Below, piece by piece: positions 33,112 through 45,289 of a stretch of 64,000 nucleotides of DNA. The DNA lies in NCBI GenBank assembly GCA_030737835.1, contig JAUJYN010000028.1, positions 1,798,001 to 1,862,000 of the forward strand, given 5' to 3'. A program made the translations under genes and the position numbers. Each line of letters begins with the position of its first letter. Positions within the stretch are counted from its first letter, which is position 1. Under the pieces are notes generated by a model that saw only the letters and a program-made list of their open reading frames with translations, was not told the origin of the DNA and ran no database searches. The DNA is from Acorus gramineus. Its lineage: Eukaryota > Streptophyta > Magnoliopsida > Acorales > Acoraceae.

Positions 33112-36100
33112 AGTTTAAATATGATTTTATTATGAGATGCTCAGTTTTGAGTTAGCTCTCATACAAAAGTGGAATTAGATCAACTGGATTCATGTAGTAA
33201 AAGTTATGGGTATTTTACCAAGTATACCTCGGGGATGAAAAATTCTGGCAGCAGCCCTGTTCAATGTTTAGCTCACATTTCGGAATAGCTGGAGGGATTA
33301 TTTGATCTTGGCATAAACATGAAAGTTGTAGATAATCTTCTTGGCTTTCCAACGGACTTTGAATTGTGCAATTCGGAGCTATATTGAGGAAGTTATGGCT
33401 GTTCTAGTGAAGCATGCTCAGAATTTCTAGTCAAGGATAAATTGGTCATTTCTATCCCTCTTTTAGATATTTATGTGCCCAAAATATCTCTCTCTCTCTC
33501 CCTCCCACTCCCAACGAGGGATTCTTGGCTCTCTCTTCTCTCTTTTCACCCCCCCCCCCATTGTTTGTGTTAATGTCACAAAGAGAAGAGAAGGAGAAGG
33601 TGCAAGTGCAAGTCTAGGTTTTTATAGGTGTTGTTGTTGTTGTTGATATCTTCTCTCTCAAGCACCTTTTCATGAACTTTCCCCCCCCCCTGATTTTTAG
33701 CCAAGCGGGAGGCAGAGGAGGGCTATGGAGGTGGTGGTAGTGGTGGTGGTGGTGGTTGAGGTGGTCGCGGGTGCATCGAGGGCCCCGAGTCTCCCCCTTT
33801 CATTCCCCCTCCCATGGTGAGCTCTTCCCCTTCTTTTCTTGGTTTTTCATGGCTTAAGGGGTTGTTGGGAGGTCATTAATCCTAGATGATTGGTTTAGGG
33901 TGAGTGAGAAGTGTGGAGGAGGGGTTAAAAAGAGTTAAAAAGGGGTTAGGGAAGGCTGGGCGCGCGCAGGAGGGCGCGGGCAGGCGCAGGCGGGCGCTGG
34001 CGCGAGCAGGGGTGCGCGCGGGGAGTGGCGCGAGCGGGGGTGCGCGCGGGCGCTGGCGTGAACGGGGGTGCGCGGCGAGTCGGCGTGCGCGCGCACGGGA
34101 CATGCATCCGGGCATGCGCCTGGGCGCGGGACTGGGGGCCAGTGCGTGCGCGCGCGTGCGTGAGCGTGTTGGGGCATGCGTGGGGCTACCCAGGGTCTCG
34201 GGTAGGTGCTGGGGCATGCGTGGGGCTCCCCAGGGGCATGGTTGCGTACGCGCGTGCTCGCATGCGTGCGAGCCCGTATGCGTGCATGTCTAAGTCTTTG
34301 GTATTTCTAATGATTTTTAAGTGTTAAATTGTGATGTTACTCACCAAATTTGATGCCCTTACCCTGCAGATCTCGTCGGATGGGATGCACGAGGTCCCGG
34401 GTAATGGTGAGTGGTTCGATCCAATCCCCCCCCCTCTCGGGATGCGCTCGACGCGGGTAGACGCGCGTCGCGCATCGATGGGGCCCCTTAAGCTATAATA
34501 TGTAGATATCTTGCATGCTAGGCTTATATACATGTATTGTATTCATGTATGAATGATTGTGTTGCATGAGCCCCTCTAGTATGGGCATGTATGTTGTAAA
34601 TGTGTATGGATGTATAGAATATGGCATGTCTTAGGTGGTATTGTAATACTCCTCTCACCATATTACTGGGAATATACAATATGATTAAGTCTGGGTTAAT
34701 AACGGACACCTGCCTAATATTCCCTTGCGATAAGACTCGAGGGCGTGGTGTAGCTATTGCGCCCATGCTAATGGGGCAAAGCTATGACCAGCTTCAGGAG
34801 ATGATGATCTCTCTCGCCCTCTCCCTCTGAACGAACTGAGTAAGTAGATGCGATTTCCTACTCGACTCAGGTTCGTTTGGAATATTGGCATGCACTTGTT
34901 AGTGCGCGACATCGCGCTTGACTCTTTCTTTTAAGTTGGCGATATCCAACGGATATTAGAGTATATTTTGTATGTTTATGTGATTAATGACCATGTATGC
35001 ATGTTGTATGATTTATTATGATGTAAATATATGATTAGGGAGTGTCCCTATGATTAATTGATATGTGATCGTGCATATGGTTCATGCACCCAACTAAGAT
35101 CAAATTCTCCTCTAAAATATATGCGCATGTTAAAACTAATTAGGCCTATCTGAAATAGGCGTGGGTATGACCTGCTAGCGATGAAATCGCCCGTGCATCC
35201 GAGCGATGCACTCGTTTGGAATTCAGGAGGATTCGTAATCTTAACGATTTGTTAAGCCGGTAGTTGGGGCGTGTCACCCCCCTTTGTGTCTGAGCGACGC
35301 AACGGTGTGGGAGTACAGTAGTATTTGATATCTCGATAAGTGATTTTCGAGAGTAGTTGTTTTCCATTGGGTTCGCTTTGCGAACATGGAATGTTTACTC
35401 CCATTGTAGTCCGTGTTGAGGGGGCCCGGGTTGTAGCTGTCCTGACAGAGGGCTCCCATCCGTAGGTACCACCGATGCATTCAGGAGCGTACTGATCGTG
35501 GGAGTATACCAGGTAGAGGCTACCCGGGAGAGGGTTAACGAATGATATTGCGAGCATGGGATCGTTCTCCCCTTCGTTGGATCCGATGTAGGGACTCCCC
35601 GGCGATTACAGCTGTCCTAACAGAGGGCTCCCATCCGTAGGTACCACCGACGCATTCGGAAGCATACTGATCGTGGGAGTATACCAGGTAGAGTCTATGC
35701 GGGGGAAAGGGCTACCGGTGGACCAAGGGTGTAGAGCAGTCTAAGTCTCTTCCAAAAGTCCTATGTCACCTCTAGGGGGTGAGGGTGAGGATGAGGTGAA
35801 GACACATCGCCGCGTGACCCATTCGTTGTTCGTCCGTTCCCATAGTTGTTGGGTTCGGTTGTGTATCGATGTTGAAAGACATCGTGGGTCAGTTATCTCG
35901 ATGTAGATGATCCAGTAGTATTGTGTAGACCAGTAATCCCGGGTCTCCTCGACCAACGGTATGGTCTCTCCCCAAAAGTCCCAAGAGTCTCCCTCCAGGA
36001 GTGAGGGTGAGGGTGAGGTTGGTCGCGCTGCCGCGTGACCCTGTTATCCATGGGTTTCCACCCATGTTTTCCTTGAAAGGAAAGTGCTTATGTATTGAAC

Positions 36101-36555
36101 TGTTGTATGGTGATTGGTTTCCAGCCACTCACTGAGCTTGTAGCTCACCCCTCGCATACTGTTTCTTTTCAGGGGCAGTGTTGGGCGTGGAGCTGGAGCT
36201 TTCCTGTGGCGTGGTCTTATGAGCGTGGAGCGTTCTTCCGGCGGGTGGCGAGTGCGAGGCTGTCAGCAGTCCTAGAGTCATTGTATGTATTGTAAATCGT
36301 GCATGTGGCACAGGTTGTATTTTCTTTGGTCTAGACTTGGCTCTCACAGGACAGTGATTGTGTATTCGAGTCTGTAATAATGTTTTTGATTTACAAAAAT
36401 TGTTTATATATTATGCTTCCGCTTTTCAGTCAGTTATCATTATCCTTGCTTTGCCACCTTCTGTGTTGTTGTTGGAGTCTTTATTGACCTCAGGTATTGA
36501 TAGCTGATATTTTATTATTGCCACGTCTCGGGGACGGCCGCCCTGGGGCATGACA
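33112..36555 (+). repeat. A LTR, GC type, missing about 160 bp of its 5' end
   Basis: It starts GTTTAAATATGATT, which lies about 160 bp into a whole LTR, and ends GGGGCATGACA at 36555. Acceptor-like TTTTTAG ends at 33700, donor-like ATG|GTGAGC lies at 33816/33817, and the CpG-dense block spans 33955-34275. The mini-exon is 34370-34406, the hairpin 35371-35385 and the acceptor-like TTTTCAG ends at 36172. A degenerate primer site follows, so it served as a 5' LTR. Confidence 0.9.
34370..34406 (+). other. Mini-exon-like module (37 nt), A LTR at 33112
   Basis: CCCTGCAG before, GTGAGTGG after. The implied upstream intron 33817-34369 and downstream intron 34407-36172 both have GT...AG ends. Confidence 0.55.
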
Positions 36556-36560
36556 AAAGT

Positions 36561-36573
36561 TGGTATTAGAGTC
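36561..36573 (+). promoter_or_regulatory. Degenerate primer-binding site
   Basis: TGGTATTAGAGTC, two changes from TGGTATCAGAGCC. Confidence 0.8.
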
Positions 36574-37799
36574 TGGTCTTGTCAGAGCCTAAGTCTAGTC
36601 GTATAGATGATGAGTCGTAGGATTGTCATCTGAGTACTCTTGTTTTAGAAGTTATCTTAGGTTGCTGACATGCCTCCTCGCATCTGTTGACGTGGACGTG
36701 ACCCCCTGGACCCACCCTTAAGTTGTCGACTGGGTCGACTGAACAGGGTGAGTTGTTGGATCCCTTGTTGCGGGATTAAGGCTTGGGTAGGCGATTCCAG
36801 CCCAGTAGTATGATAATTATGAATTGGTCACAATTTCTAAGGTATGGATTGCGTCTCGATAATGGAGCTCTTTCCCGTGCATCGGTATTGCTGGTAACCA
36901 TTGAGTTCGCGTGCAGCGCCAGTTTCAAGTTTTGAGGGTGTGGCGTATTGCTCATTAAGGGGTGATGTCTTCTTCTAGCCTTCCTACTTAGGATAAGGGG
37001 CCTTGTAGGGTCAGTGTTGAGACCCGGGCTAGGGTACTCCGTGTTCCTTGTTTGGTTGTCGGGATATCCTATATCGGGACCTCATGGTGCCCTCTCAAGG
37101 TTTCTTTTCCCAGTCAAGGAATACCTTTGAAGCATCAAATTGATGATGGATTTTTTCTCTCACTTGGAGGTGCTATAGCAAGTGGTGATGCGTACGATCG
37201 GGATTGGGTGCATCCTATTGCAGCTTGGTGGGCGATTGCTTGTGGACTGGGTTCCATAGTGGCATCTGGAGTTGCTTCGATATATCATTGTGCGTTGTAG
37301 CTGCCCGGTTGAGGCCAGAGCCCTGTGAGGTGCTCCCAGATACTATGCTTGTTGGTGCGCCCATATGGCAGAGATAGTGGGCTTGGGAGGCTACCAGGTA
37401 GAGGCCACACCGGGAGAGTGCTACGAGATGATGTCGAGAGCGTGGACTCCCCGTGATGAATCTGCCCATGGAGTGCAGGATGCTGGAGTTCCAATGGTTA
37501 TAGATGAGCGACCTATCTCTGGTGGCATGTGAAGCACAGTTGTGGATACTGTCGCGTTTTGCCCCACATTGGTCGCAAATAAGGAAACGCGATGCTAGCG
37601 TTCGTGATGGGACTCAACCGCCCTATCAGATAGATGACGTCGCATAGGCATTGTCGAGGTCTGACGACCCCTTATTGCGTGTCTTGTGGATTAAGTGCGG
37701 TTGAGCGGCTTACCAAGGGTGTAAGTGTCATCATGAGAGCCATCCATGCTCGAGGAGCAGAATTTGGACTAAATTGCTCAAGGTGTTGTTTTGATCTCC
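36574..37799 (+). pseudogene. Degenerate gag start, shared module, RNase H stub (plus copy 1)
   Basis: Gag-like start at 36670 (MPPRIC, stop, RGRD), shared module 37000-37115, RNase H-derived stub about 37168-37255 and the unassigned segment to about 37600. The layout equals the minus A element, so both come from one rearranged ancestor. Confidence 0.55.
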
Positions 37800-38090
37800 C
37801 CGTGGAGGTTGAAGATCAGGTACCCCCCTTGCTGTGAATTGATGATCTATTTGACCAGCTCTGGGAGCGAGTGTCTTCTGTTATATCAATCTTCGCACAA
37901 GGGTACCACAAGTTGGAGATCCGGGAGTTGGACATCCTGTAGATGGCCTTTCGTGACCGTTTCGGGCACTACGAGTTTTAAGTACTGCTGTCGGGGTTGA
38001 CGAATGTGCCGGGTGCCTTCATGGATCTCAAAAGTTTTATTGGGCTTCCGTGGACTACTTTGAGGTAGTCTTCATAGAGATTGCTAGTAG
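37800..38090 (+). pseudogene. RT fingers/palm relic (plus copy 1)
   Basis: IDDLFDQLWERVSS, GYHKLEIRELDI, then FRDRFGHYEF-stop-VLLSGLTN with VPGAFMDLKSFIG, a close match to [28 protein letters not shown]. The box reads FIEI at 38071-38082. This is the clearest RT frame in the window. Confidence 0.85.
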
Positions 38091-38234
38091 TGCGATGAAA
38101 AGGTGATGTGGGTGACCTTGTTTGCCCAGGTTGGCATACCCTCAGGCAAAGTTCGAGAATCATCATCGGGTTGGAAAGCGTCAGTCCATGGAGATTCCTC
38201 AGTGGACGTGGGAGTGGGTTATCAGGGATTGTCG

Positions 38235-38690
38235 ATGACTTGCTAATGTCATGTTCGGGTCACGACGCCGTCTAGGTGATCATTGACAGACTGACTAGGT
38301 TCGCATTTCCTCCCCTAACCCGACTGATTGAGTCTCTGGACTCCTTGACGTGGGTTTCCACCTTCGCGACTGTTTGTCTTCATGGCACTCCGGTCAGCGC
38401 TATTACAGGTTGAGACGCGAGGGTTACTTGGAAGTTGTGGCGTAGCCTCCATTTAAGTATAGCGTTTCATCGCCGATGGACAGCCAGACAAAGAGGACGA
38501 TTTAGACCTTGGAGGACATGCTAAGTGCCTGCGTGCTCGATGATGAGGGCAGTTGGGTGAGGCACCACCCATTTGTTGGGGTATGCCTGCAAGACGGCTG
38601 CCATTCGAGCATCCAGATGGATTTGTGAAAGGCACTCTACAGGCGCAGTTTTATACCTCCCTTGTGTTGGGACGGTTGAGGAGCGCCAGT
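38235..38690 (+). pseudogene. Integrase core relic (plus copy 1)
   Basis: GHDAV-stop-VIIDRLTRFAFP and SSPMDSQTKRTI-stop-TLEDMLSACVLDDEGSWVRHHPF. Lys at the catalytic Glu position. Confidence 0.8.
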
Positions 38691-38734
38691 TGGAGGGGCC
38701 ACAAGTTAGTTGTTTGACCTTGCGGTGGCCAGGT

Positions 38735-39019
38735 TGGTTCATGTGTGCATCTGCACCTCCCAGAACTGACAGAAGGGCTACGCAGGTCATCGTCTCCAGG
38801 AGCTTACCTTTGGGTTTGGCGACCATGTTTTTGTGAAGGTGTCCCAGTTTAAGGGCATCCTCTGTTTCGACGTTCGGGGCAAGCTGAGTTGGCTCTTCAA
38901 TGGGATTGTTTCTCGTCATTGAGTGGATTGAGGAGGTGGCTTGTCATGTAGCCTTTCCCCCGCAGTTGGCTCATGCCCACGACGTCGTCCTTGTCTCATG
39001 GCCGAGGCGTTATGTCCAA
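38735..39019 (+). pseudogene. Integrase C-terminal relic, deleted end (plus copy 1)
   Basis: It runs through the WIEEVACHVAFPPQLAHAHDVV region to TATGTCCAA and then jumps into the next LTR. Compared with the copy at 50503-50768, about 265 bp including the chromodomain and polypurine tract are missing. Confidence 0.75.
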
Positions 39020-39302
39020 TGTTATGCTTGTGTCATTTTCAGCCATTACGGTTAAGCCTTGGTCACTTCTGGGTCATTCAAGGCCTTTTTAATTTTTTGA
39101 TCGGAGCCGCTAAAATTTTGGCTTTTAGCCATCTGCAGGAGTTAGAGTACTCTGATTGGAAATCTGACTGCATATTATGGGTCCTGGTACCATTTAGTAC
39201 TACCCATAAAAATTTCACCGAGTTCTGGTTATGTTTCTAGAAATATGTAGTTCCGAATCATATCCGGGTCTTGGTCGATACTGGATTATCAAAGGGGTGA
39301 CT

Positions 39303-39360
39303 TTGACCAAGTCAAAGGAGACTTTGACCAAGTCAAGGATGACCATTAACCAAGTCAATT
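39303..39360 (+). promoter_or_regulatory. W-box cluster in A LTR U3
   Basis: Two TTGACC and three AGTCAA words, i.e. five TTGAC(C/T) sites on either strand in under 60 bp. W-boxes bind WRKY transcription factors in plants; binding here is inferred. Confidence 0.55.
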
Positions 39361-40328
39361 GGTTTTGTCCTCTAACTTGGTTAGTTAACTTGTCAAACCC
39401 ACCCCACCAACCCCCTTTATTCATGATAAATGCCCCCCCCCCCCTTAAGTGAAAACCTCTCTCTCTCTCTCTTCCCTCCCAACCCATCCGACCACTTCTC
39501 TTCCTTTCCCCTCTTTTGCTTCCCTTTGTGTTGGAAAAGAAGATGGTGAAGAAGGAACATGAAGAAGGTGGATCAAGTAGAGAGAGTGAAAAAGGGTGAG
39601 TGTGTGTGTTAATGTTGTTGTAGTTGTTGTTGTTGTTTCTCTTCTCATTAGCTCCTTCTCATGCCTTCCCCCCCCCCCCCCCCCCCCCCCGTTTTCAGCC
39701 AAGGAAGGCTGGTGGAGTGGCTGATGAGGTGGTGGTAGTGGTGGTGGTGGTTGAGGTGGTCGTGGGTGTGTCGAGAATCCCGCATCTCCCCATTTCCCTT
39801 CCCCTATTTTGCTAAAGCAGCACTGTCTTTTAAAGATCTCAGTGAATCTAGTATTGAGAGGAATATTTTTAGGATTATGTCTTCTTATGATTTGATCAGA
39901 TATGTGTCTAGATGTTATATATGAAATTTGGGGTCATTATGATATCTGTGGTGTAAGTTAGAACCAGTTTTGCATGACCTGTCCAGATTCGAGTAGGAAT
40001 TGACCTGCTTCGGGAAATGATTTGTTTTGGGCTTGTAGAGGAAAAATTAGGTTCTAATGTCTTCATGGATTATGATCCCAGCATATCATAGAATGTTCAT
40101 GATTTATTTCATAATTTTTGGAAGTGTATTGGGTGCTGTGAAGACCAATTAGTAGGGCTGGTTGCAACAGGTTTAGCAGTTTTGCTTGGTTGAGTGTCAA
40201 GGAGTTGGTTGCATGTGTCTTGGGTGACAATATGGAAGTATCAGGGGTTAGGGTTTTCATGAAGTAAGCTTATATGTGTGATAGGAGGTTCCATAATTTA
40301 ATTATGGATCATTGGTTGTGTTTTGCAG

Positions 40329-40364
40329 ATCTCGTAGACCGTACGCGCGGCGATCCGGGTATCG
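40329..40364 (+). other. Mini-exon-like module (36 nt), A LTR at 39020
   Basis: TTTTGCAG before, GTGAGTTG after. Confidence 0.5.
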
Positions 40365-42366
40365 GTGAGTTGTTCGATCCAATCCCCCCCCCTATCGGGA
40401 TGCGCCCGACGCGCGCGCATCGATGGGGCTCCCTAACTATACTCCTTGTGTAGATATATAGTATGGCCATGCTTAAGCTGTAATATGTAGATATCTTGCA
40501 TGCTAGGCTTATATACATGTATTGTATTCATGTATGAATGATTGTGTTGCATGAGCCCCTCTAGTATTGGCATGTATGTTGTAAATGTGTATGGATGTAT
40601 AGAATATGGCATGTCTTAGGTGGTATTGTAATACTACTCCCACCATATTAATGGGAATATATAGTATGATTAAGTCTGGGTTAATAACGGGCACCTGCCT
40701 AATATTCCCTTGCGATAAGACTCGAGGGCGTGGTGTAGTTGTTGCGCCCATGCTAATGGGGCAAAGCTATGACCAGCTTCATGAGATGATGATCTCCCCC
40801 GCCCTCTCCCTCTGAACGAACTTAGTAAGTAGATGCGATTTCCTACTCGACTCAGGTTCGTTTGGAATATTGGCATGCACCTGTTAGTGCGCGAGATCGC
40901 GCTTGCCCCTTTCTTTTAAGTTGACGATATCCAACGGATGTTAGAGTATATTTTGTATGTTTATGTGATTAATGACCATGTATGCATGTTGTATGAATTA
41001 TTATGAAGTGAATCCATGTTAGGGTTTGTCCCTATTATTATTAGATGATTGTGCATATGGTTCATGCACATAGCTAAGATTAAATTCTCCTATAAAATAT
41101 ATGCGCATGTTAAAACTAATCAGGTCCGTCTGAGATAGGCGTGGGTATGACCCGCTGTCGAGTTGTACCTTATTAGTTAGAGCGCTAGCGATGTAATCGC
41201 CCTGTGCATCCGAGCGATGCACTCGTTTGGAATTCAGGAGAATTCATTATCTTATCAGATTGTTAAGCTAGTAGTTGGGGTGTGACACCCCCTGTTCCCG
41301 AGCGACGCAACCGTGTGGGAGTACAATAGTGTTCGCTATCATCGATATGTGATTATCGAGTGTAGTGTTTTTCCATTGGGTTCGCTTTGCGAACATGGAA
41401 TGTTTATTCCCAATGTCGTCTGTGTTGAAGAGGCCCGGGTTGTAGCTGTCCTGACAGAGGACTCCCATCCGTAGGTACCACCGATGTGTTCGGGAGCGTA
41501 CTGATCGTGGGAGTGTACCAGGTAAAGGCTACCCGGGAGAGGGCTAACGAATGATATTGCGAGCGTGGAATCGTTCTCCCCTTCGTCGGATCCGATGTAG
41601 GAACTTCTTGGGTTGGGAAAAGCTATCCTGACAGAGGGCTCCCATCTGTAGGTACTACCGATGCATTCGGGAACGTACTAACCATGGGAGTATACCAGGT
41701 AGAGGCTACCCGGGGAAAGGGCTACCGGTGGACCAAGGGTGTAGAGCAGTCTAAGTCTCTTCCAAAAGTCCCAAGAGTCTTCCTCCGGGAGTGAGGGTGA
41801 GGATGAGGTGAAGACACGTCGCCTCGTGACCCATTCATTGTTCGTCCGTTCCCATAGTTGTTGGGTCCGGTCTCGTATCGATGTTTAAAGACATCGTTGG
41901 GCAGTTATCTCGATGTAGATGATCCAGTAGTGTTGCGTAGACCAGTAATCCCGGGTCTCCTCGACCAACGGTATGGTCTCTCCCCAAAAGCCCCAAGAGT
42001 CTCCCTCCGGGAGTGAGGGTGAGGGTGAGGTTGGTAATCTAGTAGTGTTGTGTGGACCAGTAATTCCGGTTCTTCTCGACCAACGGTATGGTCTCTCCCC
42101 AAAAGTCCCAAGAGCCTCCCCCCGGGAGTGAGGGTGAGGGTGAGGTTGGTCGCGCCGTCGCGTGACCGTGTTATCCATGGGTTTCCACCCATGCTTTCCT
42201 TGAAAGGAAATTGTGTTAGCATTGAACTGTTGTAATGGTGATTGGTTTCTAGCCACTCACTGAGCTTGTAGCTCATCCCTCGCATACTGTTTCTTTTCAT
42301 GGGCAGTGTTGGACGTGGAGTTGGAGCTTCCCTGTGGCGTGGTCTTATGGGCGTGGAGCGTTCTTC

Positions 42367-42371
42367 CGGCG
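42367..42371. repeat. Target-site duplication (CGGCG) of solo B LTR 1
   Basis: Paired with 44877-44881, perfect. Confidence 0.95.
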
Positions 42372-42619
42372 TGTTATATATGTGTCAATTTTGCCTTCTG
42401 GTAACCATTGGACCATTCTGGCAGTTTTTCAATTTTTTTTCGTTTTTCGATCGGAACCGCTAAAATTTTGGACTTTTAGCTATCATCCTGAGTTTGAGGG
42501 CTCCGATTGAAAATCTAACTGCATATTATGTGTCTTGGTGCCATTCCAAGCCACTCACAAAAATTTCATCGAATTCCGGTAACGTTTCAGAATTTCAAAG
42601 TTCTGAAGCGTATCCGGGT

Positions 42620-42726
42620 TTTGACCGAGCGAAAAGTCATTTGGAGACTTGACTTGGTCAAATGTGGGGCCATGACTTGGTCAACCCCCTTTGTTTTCTA
42701 GTGTGGATGGGTTGACCCAAGTCAAA
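42620..42726 (+). promoter_or_regulatory. W-box cluster in solo B LTR 1
   Basis: TTGACC, TTGACT, GGTCAA, GGTCAA, TTGACC and AGTCAA within about 105 bp, ending about 95 bp before the TATA-like site. Confidence 0.55.
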
Positions 42727-42820
42727 GTGCCCTTAAACCTCACTTAAACCCCCCTAATCCGAGCTTAACCTAATCTTTTTCACTAATTGGGGGTGTGAGT
42801 GTGTGTGGAGTGGGTGTAAG

Positions 42821-42827
42821 TATAAAG
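42821..42827 (+). promoter_or_regulatory. Candidate TATA box, solo B LTR 1
   Basis: TATAAAG, followed about 30 nt later by CCCCCACTATTCATCATC, the conserved start-like phrase. Confidence 0.6.
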
Positions 42828-44876
42828 GAATCCCACGACAACATTTACCCCCACTATTCATCATCTTCTCCACTCAATCCCTCTCTCTCCCTCTCTTTAA
42901 AACCTCCATATGACCTAGCTAGGGTGCTTGAAACCAAAAACCCTAAGAAGAGAAAGGTTAGGTTTTGTCCCGATCTATCTCCCGGTGGTCTCGGATTCGA
43001 GTTCCCACAAGTGTGACCCCCTCTCATGCCCCCTTTTCTCCTCTGATTTCAGCAATTTTTAGGGCTGAAGGACATCTTGGTGGTGGTGGTCCTTGAGGAG
43101 GTGTTTCGGTGCGCGAAGAGCAACCGATCTTCCCTTCCTTCCTTTCCTTCCTAGGGTAAGGTTTCTTTCCTTCTTTTCTTGCTTAGATGCATGTTAGGAG
43201 GGTGTTTTTGGGTAAGGGTGGCTGTTGGTGGCGGTGGGTGGCGGTTGGTGGCCATGGGTGGCCGTCGGGGAGGTGGTAGGGCTGTCCCGGGTAGGCTGGC
43301 AGCGTAGGCAGCACAGGCAGGCGGGCTGGCAGGCAGAGAGGGCAGAGCAGGCTGGCAAAGCACGTGCGCGTGCACGCAGGCGTGCGCTCGGGTGGAGCAG
43401 GTGGGTGCGGGTGCTGCGCGTTGGGCGTCGTGCAAGGGCGTGCGCGTGGAGCACTGCACAGAGGCGCAGTGCGTGCCGTGCGCGCGGCGCCGCGTGCGGG
43501 TGCTGCACGCAGGGCGCCATGCGGGGGCGTGCGCGGGTGCTGCGCGCATGGGGCCATGCGGGGGCGTATACCATCCTCCCTTGGGGCACCATAGTTTAGT
43601 ATTAACTTGTATAATATGTAATTCCATGCAACCATGATTAATATGTAGTATGCATACCACCCTAGACTTGTATGCTAGGGACTTGTACCCTTAGGATATG
43701 TGTAAGAGCCATGCATCCTTTCACCCTGTTCTCATGCTAGGAAGCCTCGACCTATGCATGTGTCCTACTAGTTTGATTTATTAAATTAAATGCGAACTTA
43801 TAGTATTTTAGCATGCCTTAGTGAATATTAAGGGGCCTTGCAAGGTCAACATTGAGACCCGGGCTAGGGTACTCCGTGTTCCTTGTTTGGTTGTCGGGAT
43901 ATCCTATATCGGGACCTCATGGTTCCCTCCCAAGGTTTCTTTTCCCAATAATATTACTATATATGTTCCCCGCATCTTGGTTATGCGCCCTGGAGGAATC
44001 TGAAGAATTCATGACATTAGAGTTGATTGAGATGCGTTATTGACGGATCCAAGTGGATCATATGCGTATGGATAGGCTGTTTCTGTACCCTTCGTTGGAT
44101 CCGTGTAGAGACTGCCCCAGCGTTAGAAAGGCCGTCCCGTGAGAGGGCTCCCATCAGTAGGTACCTCCTGATTTTGGATTCGGACTGTGCTGAATGTGGG
44201 AGTGGCCAAGCGGCCTACGGAGTGGAGGAGAGACTATCGGTGGAGGAGTGGCCAAGGGTGATTAACAGCCTAGTCAGTCCCAATATCCTATGTCACCATA
44301 TTGAGGGGTGAGGGTGAGGGTGTGGTGGGTCGGTGATGTAGCGACCCACTGGATTGTGTAGTTCCTGCCACTTTGAGGCTTTTAATGATTATTTGTGGTT
44401 AATATAAATTGTGATGCATGGGTTGTGCTATTCACTGAGCGTGTGGCTCACCCCTCGCATATATATTTTTCTCCAGTTATCACTGAGTTAGACTTGAAGG
44501 AGGAGCTTCCCAAGAGACCTCATCAGTAGCGGAGCAGCGCCACATCCCGCGAGTATTAGAGGCCATCAGCATCCTTTCTTTTGATTGTATGTATTATATT
44601 TCCGTGCTTGGGCACTCGTTGTATTATATTTGGATATATGTGTGTATATTGGCTCTCACAGGACATTTGATTATGTATCGAGTCTGTAGTATGTTTTTGA
44701 ATTACAGACTCAGTCTTTTAGCTTCCGCTATCTGTGTATATATCATGTCAGCCTTGCTTTTGTCTGTGTTGTCATTTTAGTTGTTGTTTAGAGTATGTTA
44801 TTGATCTCCTGTATAGACTGCTGATGTCATGTATACACTTGCCGCGTCCCGGGGACGGCCGCCCTGGGGCTTGACA

Positions 44877-45192
44877 CGGCGGGTGGCGAGTGCGAAGCTG
44901 TCAGCAGTCCTAGAGTCATATTATGTATTGTAAATCGTGCATGTGGCACAGGTTGTATTTTATTTGGTCTAGACTTGGCTCTCACGAGACAGTGATTGTG
45001 TATTCGAGTCTGTAATAATGTTTTTGGTTTACAGACATTGTTTATATATTATGCTTCCGCTTTTCAGTCAGTTATCATTATCCTTGCTTTGCCACCTTGT
45101 GTGTTGTTGTTGGAGTCTTTATTGACCTCAGGTATTGATAGCTGATATTTCATTTTGCCACGTCTCGGGGACGGCCGCCCTGGGGCGTGACA
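44877..45192 (+). repeat. A LTR, AT type, part 2
   Basis: Continuation of the LTR from 42371 (CGGCGGGTGGCGAGTGC) to GGGGCGTGACA. A primer site follows, so this LTR closes one internal region and opens the next. Confidence 0.95.
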
Positions 45193-45197
45193 AAAGT

Positions 45198-45210
45198 TGG
45201 TATCAGAGCC
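45198..45210 (+). promoter_or_regulatory. Primer-binding site (plus copy 2)
   Basis: TGGTATCAGAGCC, exact. Confidence 0.9.
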
Positions 45211-45284
45211 TAAGTCTAGTCATATAGATGATGAGTCGTAGGATTGTCATCTGAGTACTCTTGTTTTAGAAGTTATCTTAGGTT

Positions 45285-45289
45285 GCTGA
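45285..45289. repeat. Target-site duplication (GCTGA) of the solo A LTR
   Basis: Paired with 48135-48139, perfect. Confidence 0.95.

Larger units (their letters stand above)
39020..42371 (+). repeat. A LTR, AT type, part 1
   Basis: It starts TGTTATGCTTGTG. The U3 differs from GC-type LTRs and holds a W-box cluster (39303-39360), (CT)n, an exon-like stretch ending AAAGG|GTGAGT (39595/39596), a C run, an acceptor-like GTTTTCAG ending at 39698 and the AT cassette in place of the CpG block. The following donor is mutated (TTTTGCTAAAG near 39809). Two G-rich minisatellite units lie at about 41937-42150. The solo B LTR entered at CGGCG (42367-42371). Confidence 0.9.
42372..44876 (+). repeat. Solo family-B LTR 1
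   Basis: 2505 bp, TGTTATATATG to GGGGCTTGACA, flanked by CGGCG. It has no internal region, primer site or second LTR, as expected after recombination between two LTRs. It has W-boxes (42620-42726), TATA-like TATAAAGG (42821), a donor-like GTAAGG (43156) and a shortened CpG-dense block. The mini-exon module has been lost, so it is shorter than other B LTRs. One G-quadruplex-capable unit lies at 44305-44329. Confidence 0.95.

Noticed and set aside
37215-37494. ORFs such as MGRFITGSPRSRHH and MELQHPALHGQIHH, repeated in several places
   Set aside because: They lie antisense to the internal regions of A and B and recur only because those regions are repeated; no family resemblance.
43330-43565. 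High-GC bacterial DNA or contamination
   Set aside because: The same type of block sits at the same place in at least nine LTR copies of two families, so it belongs to the LTR.
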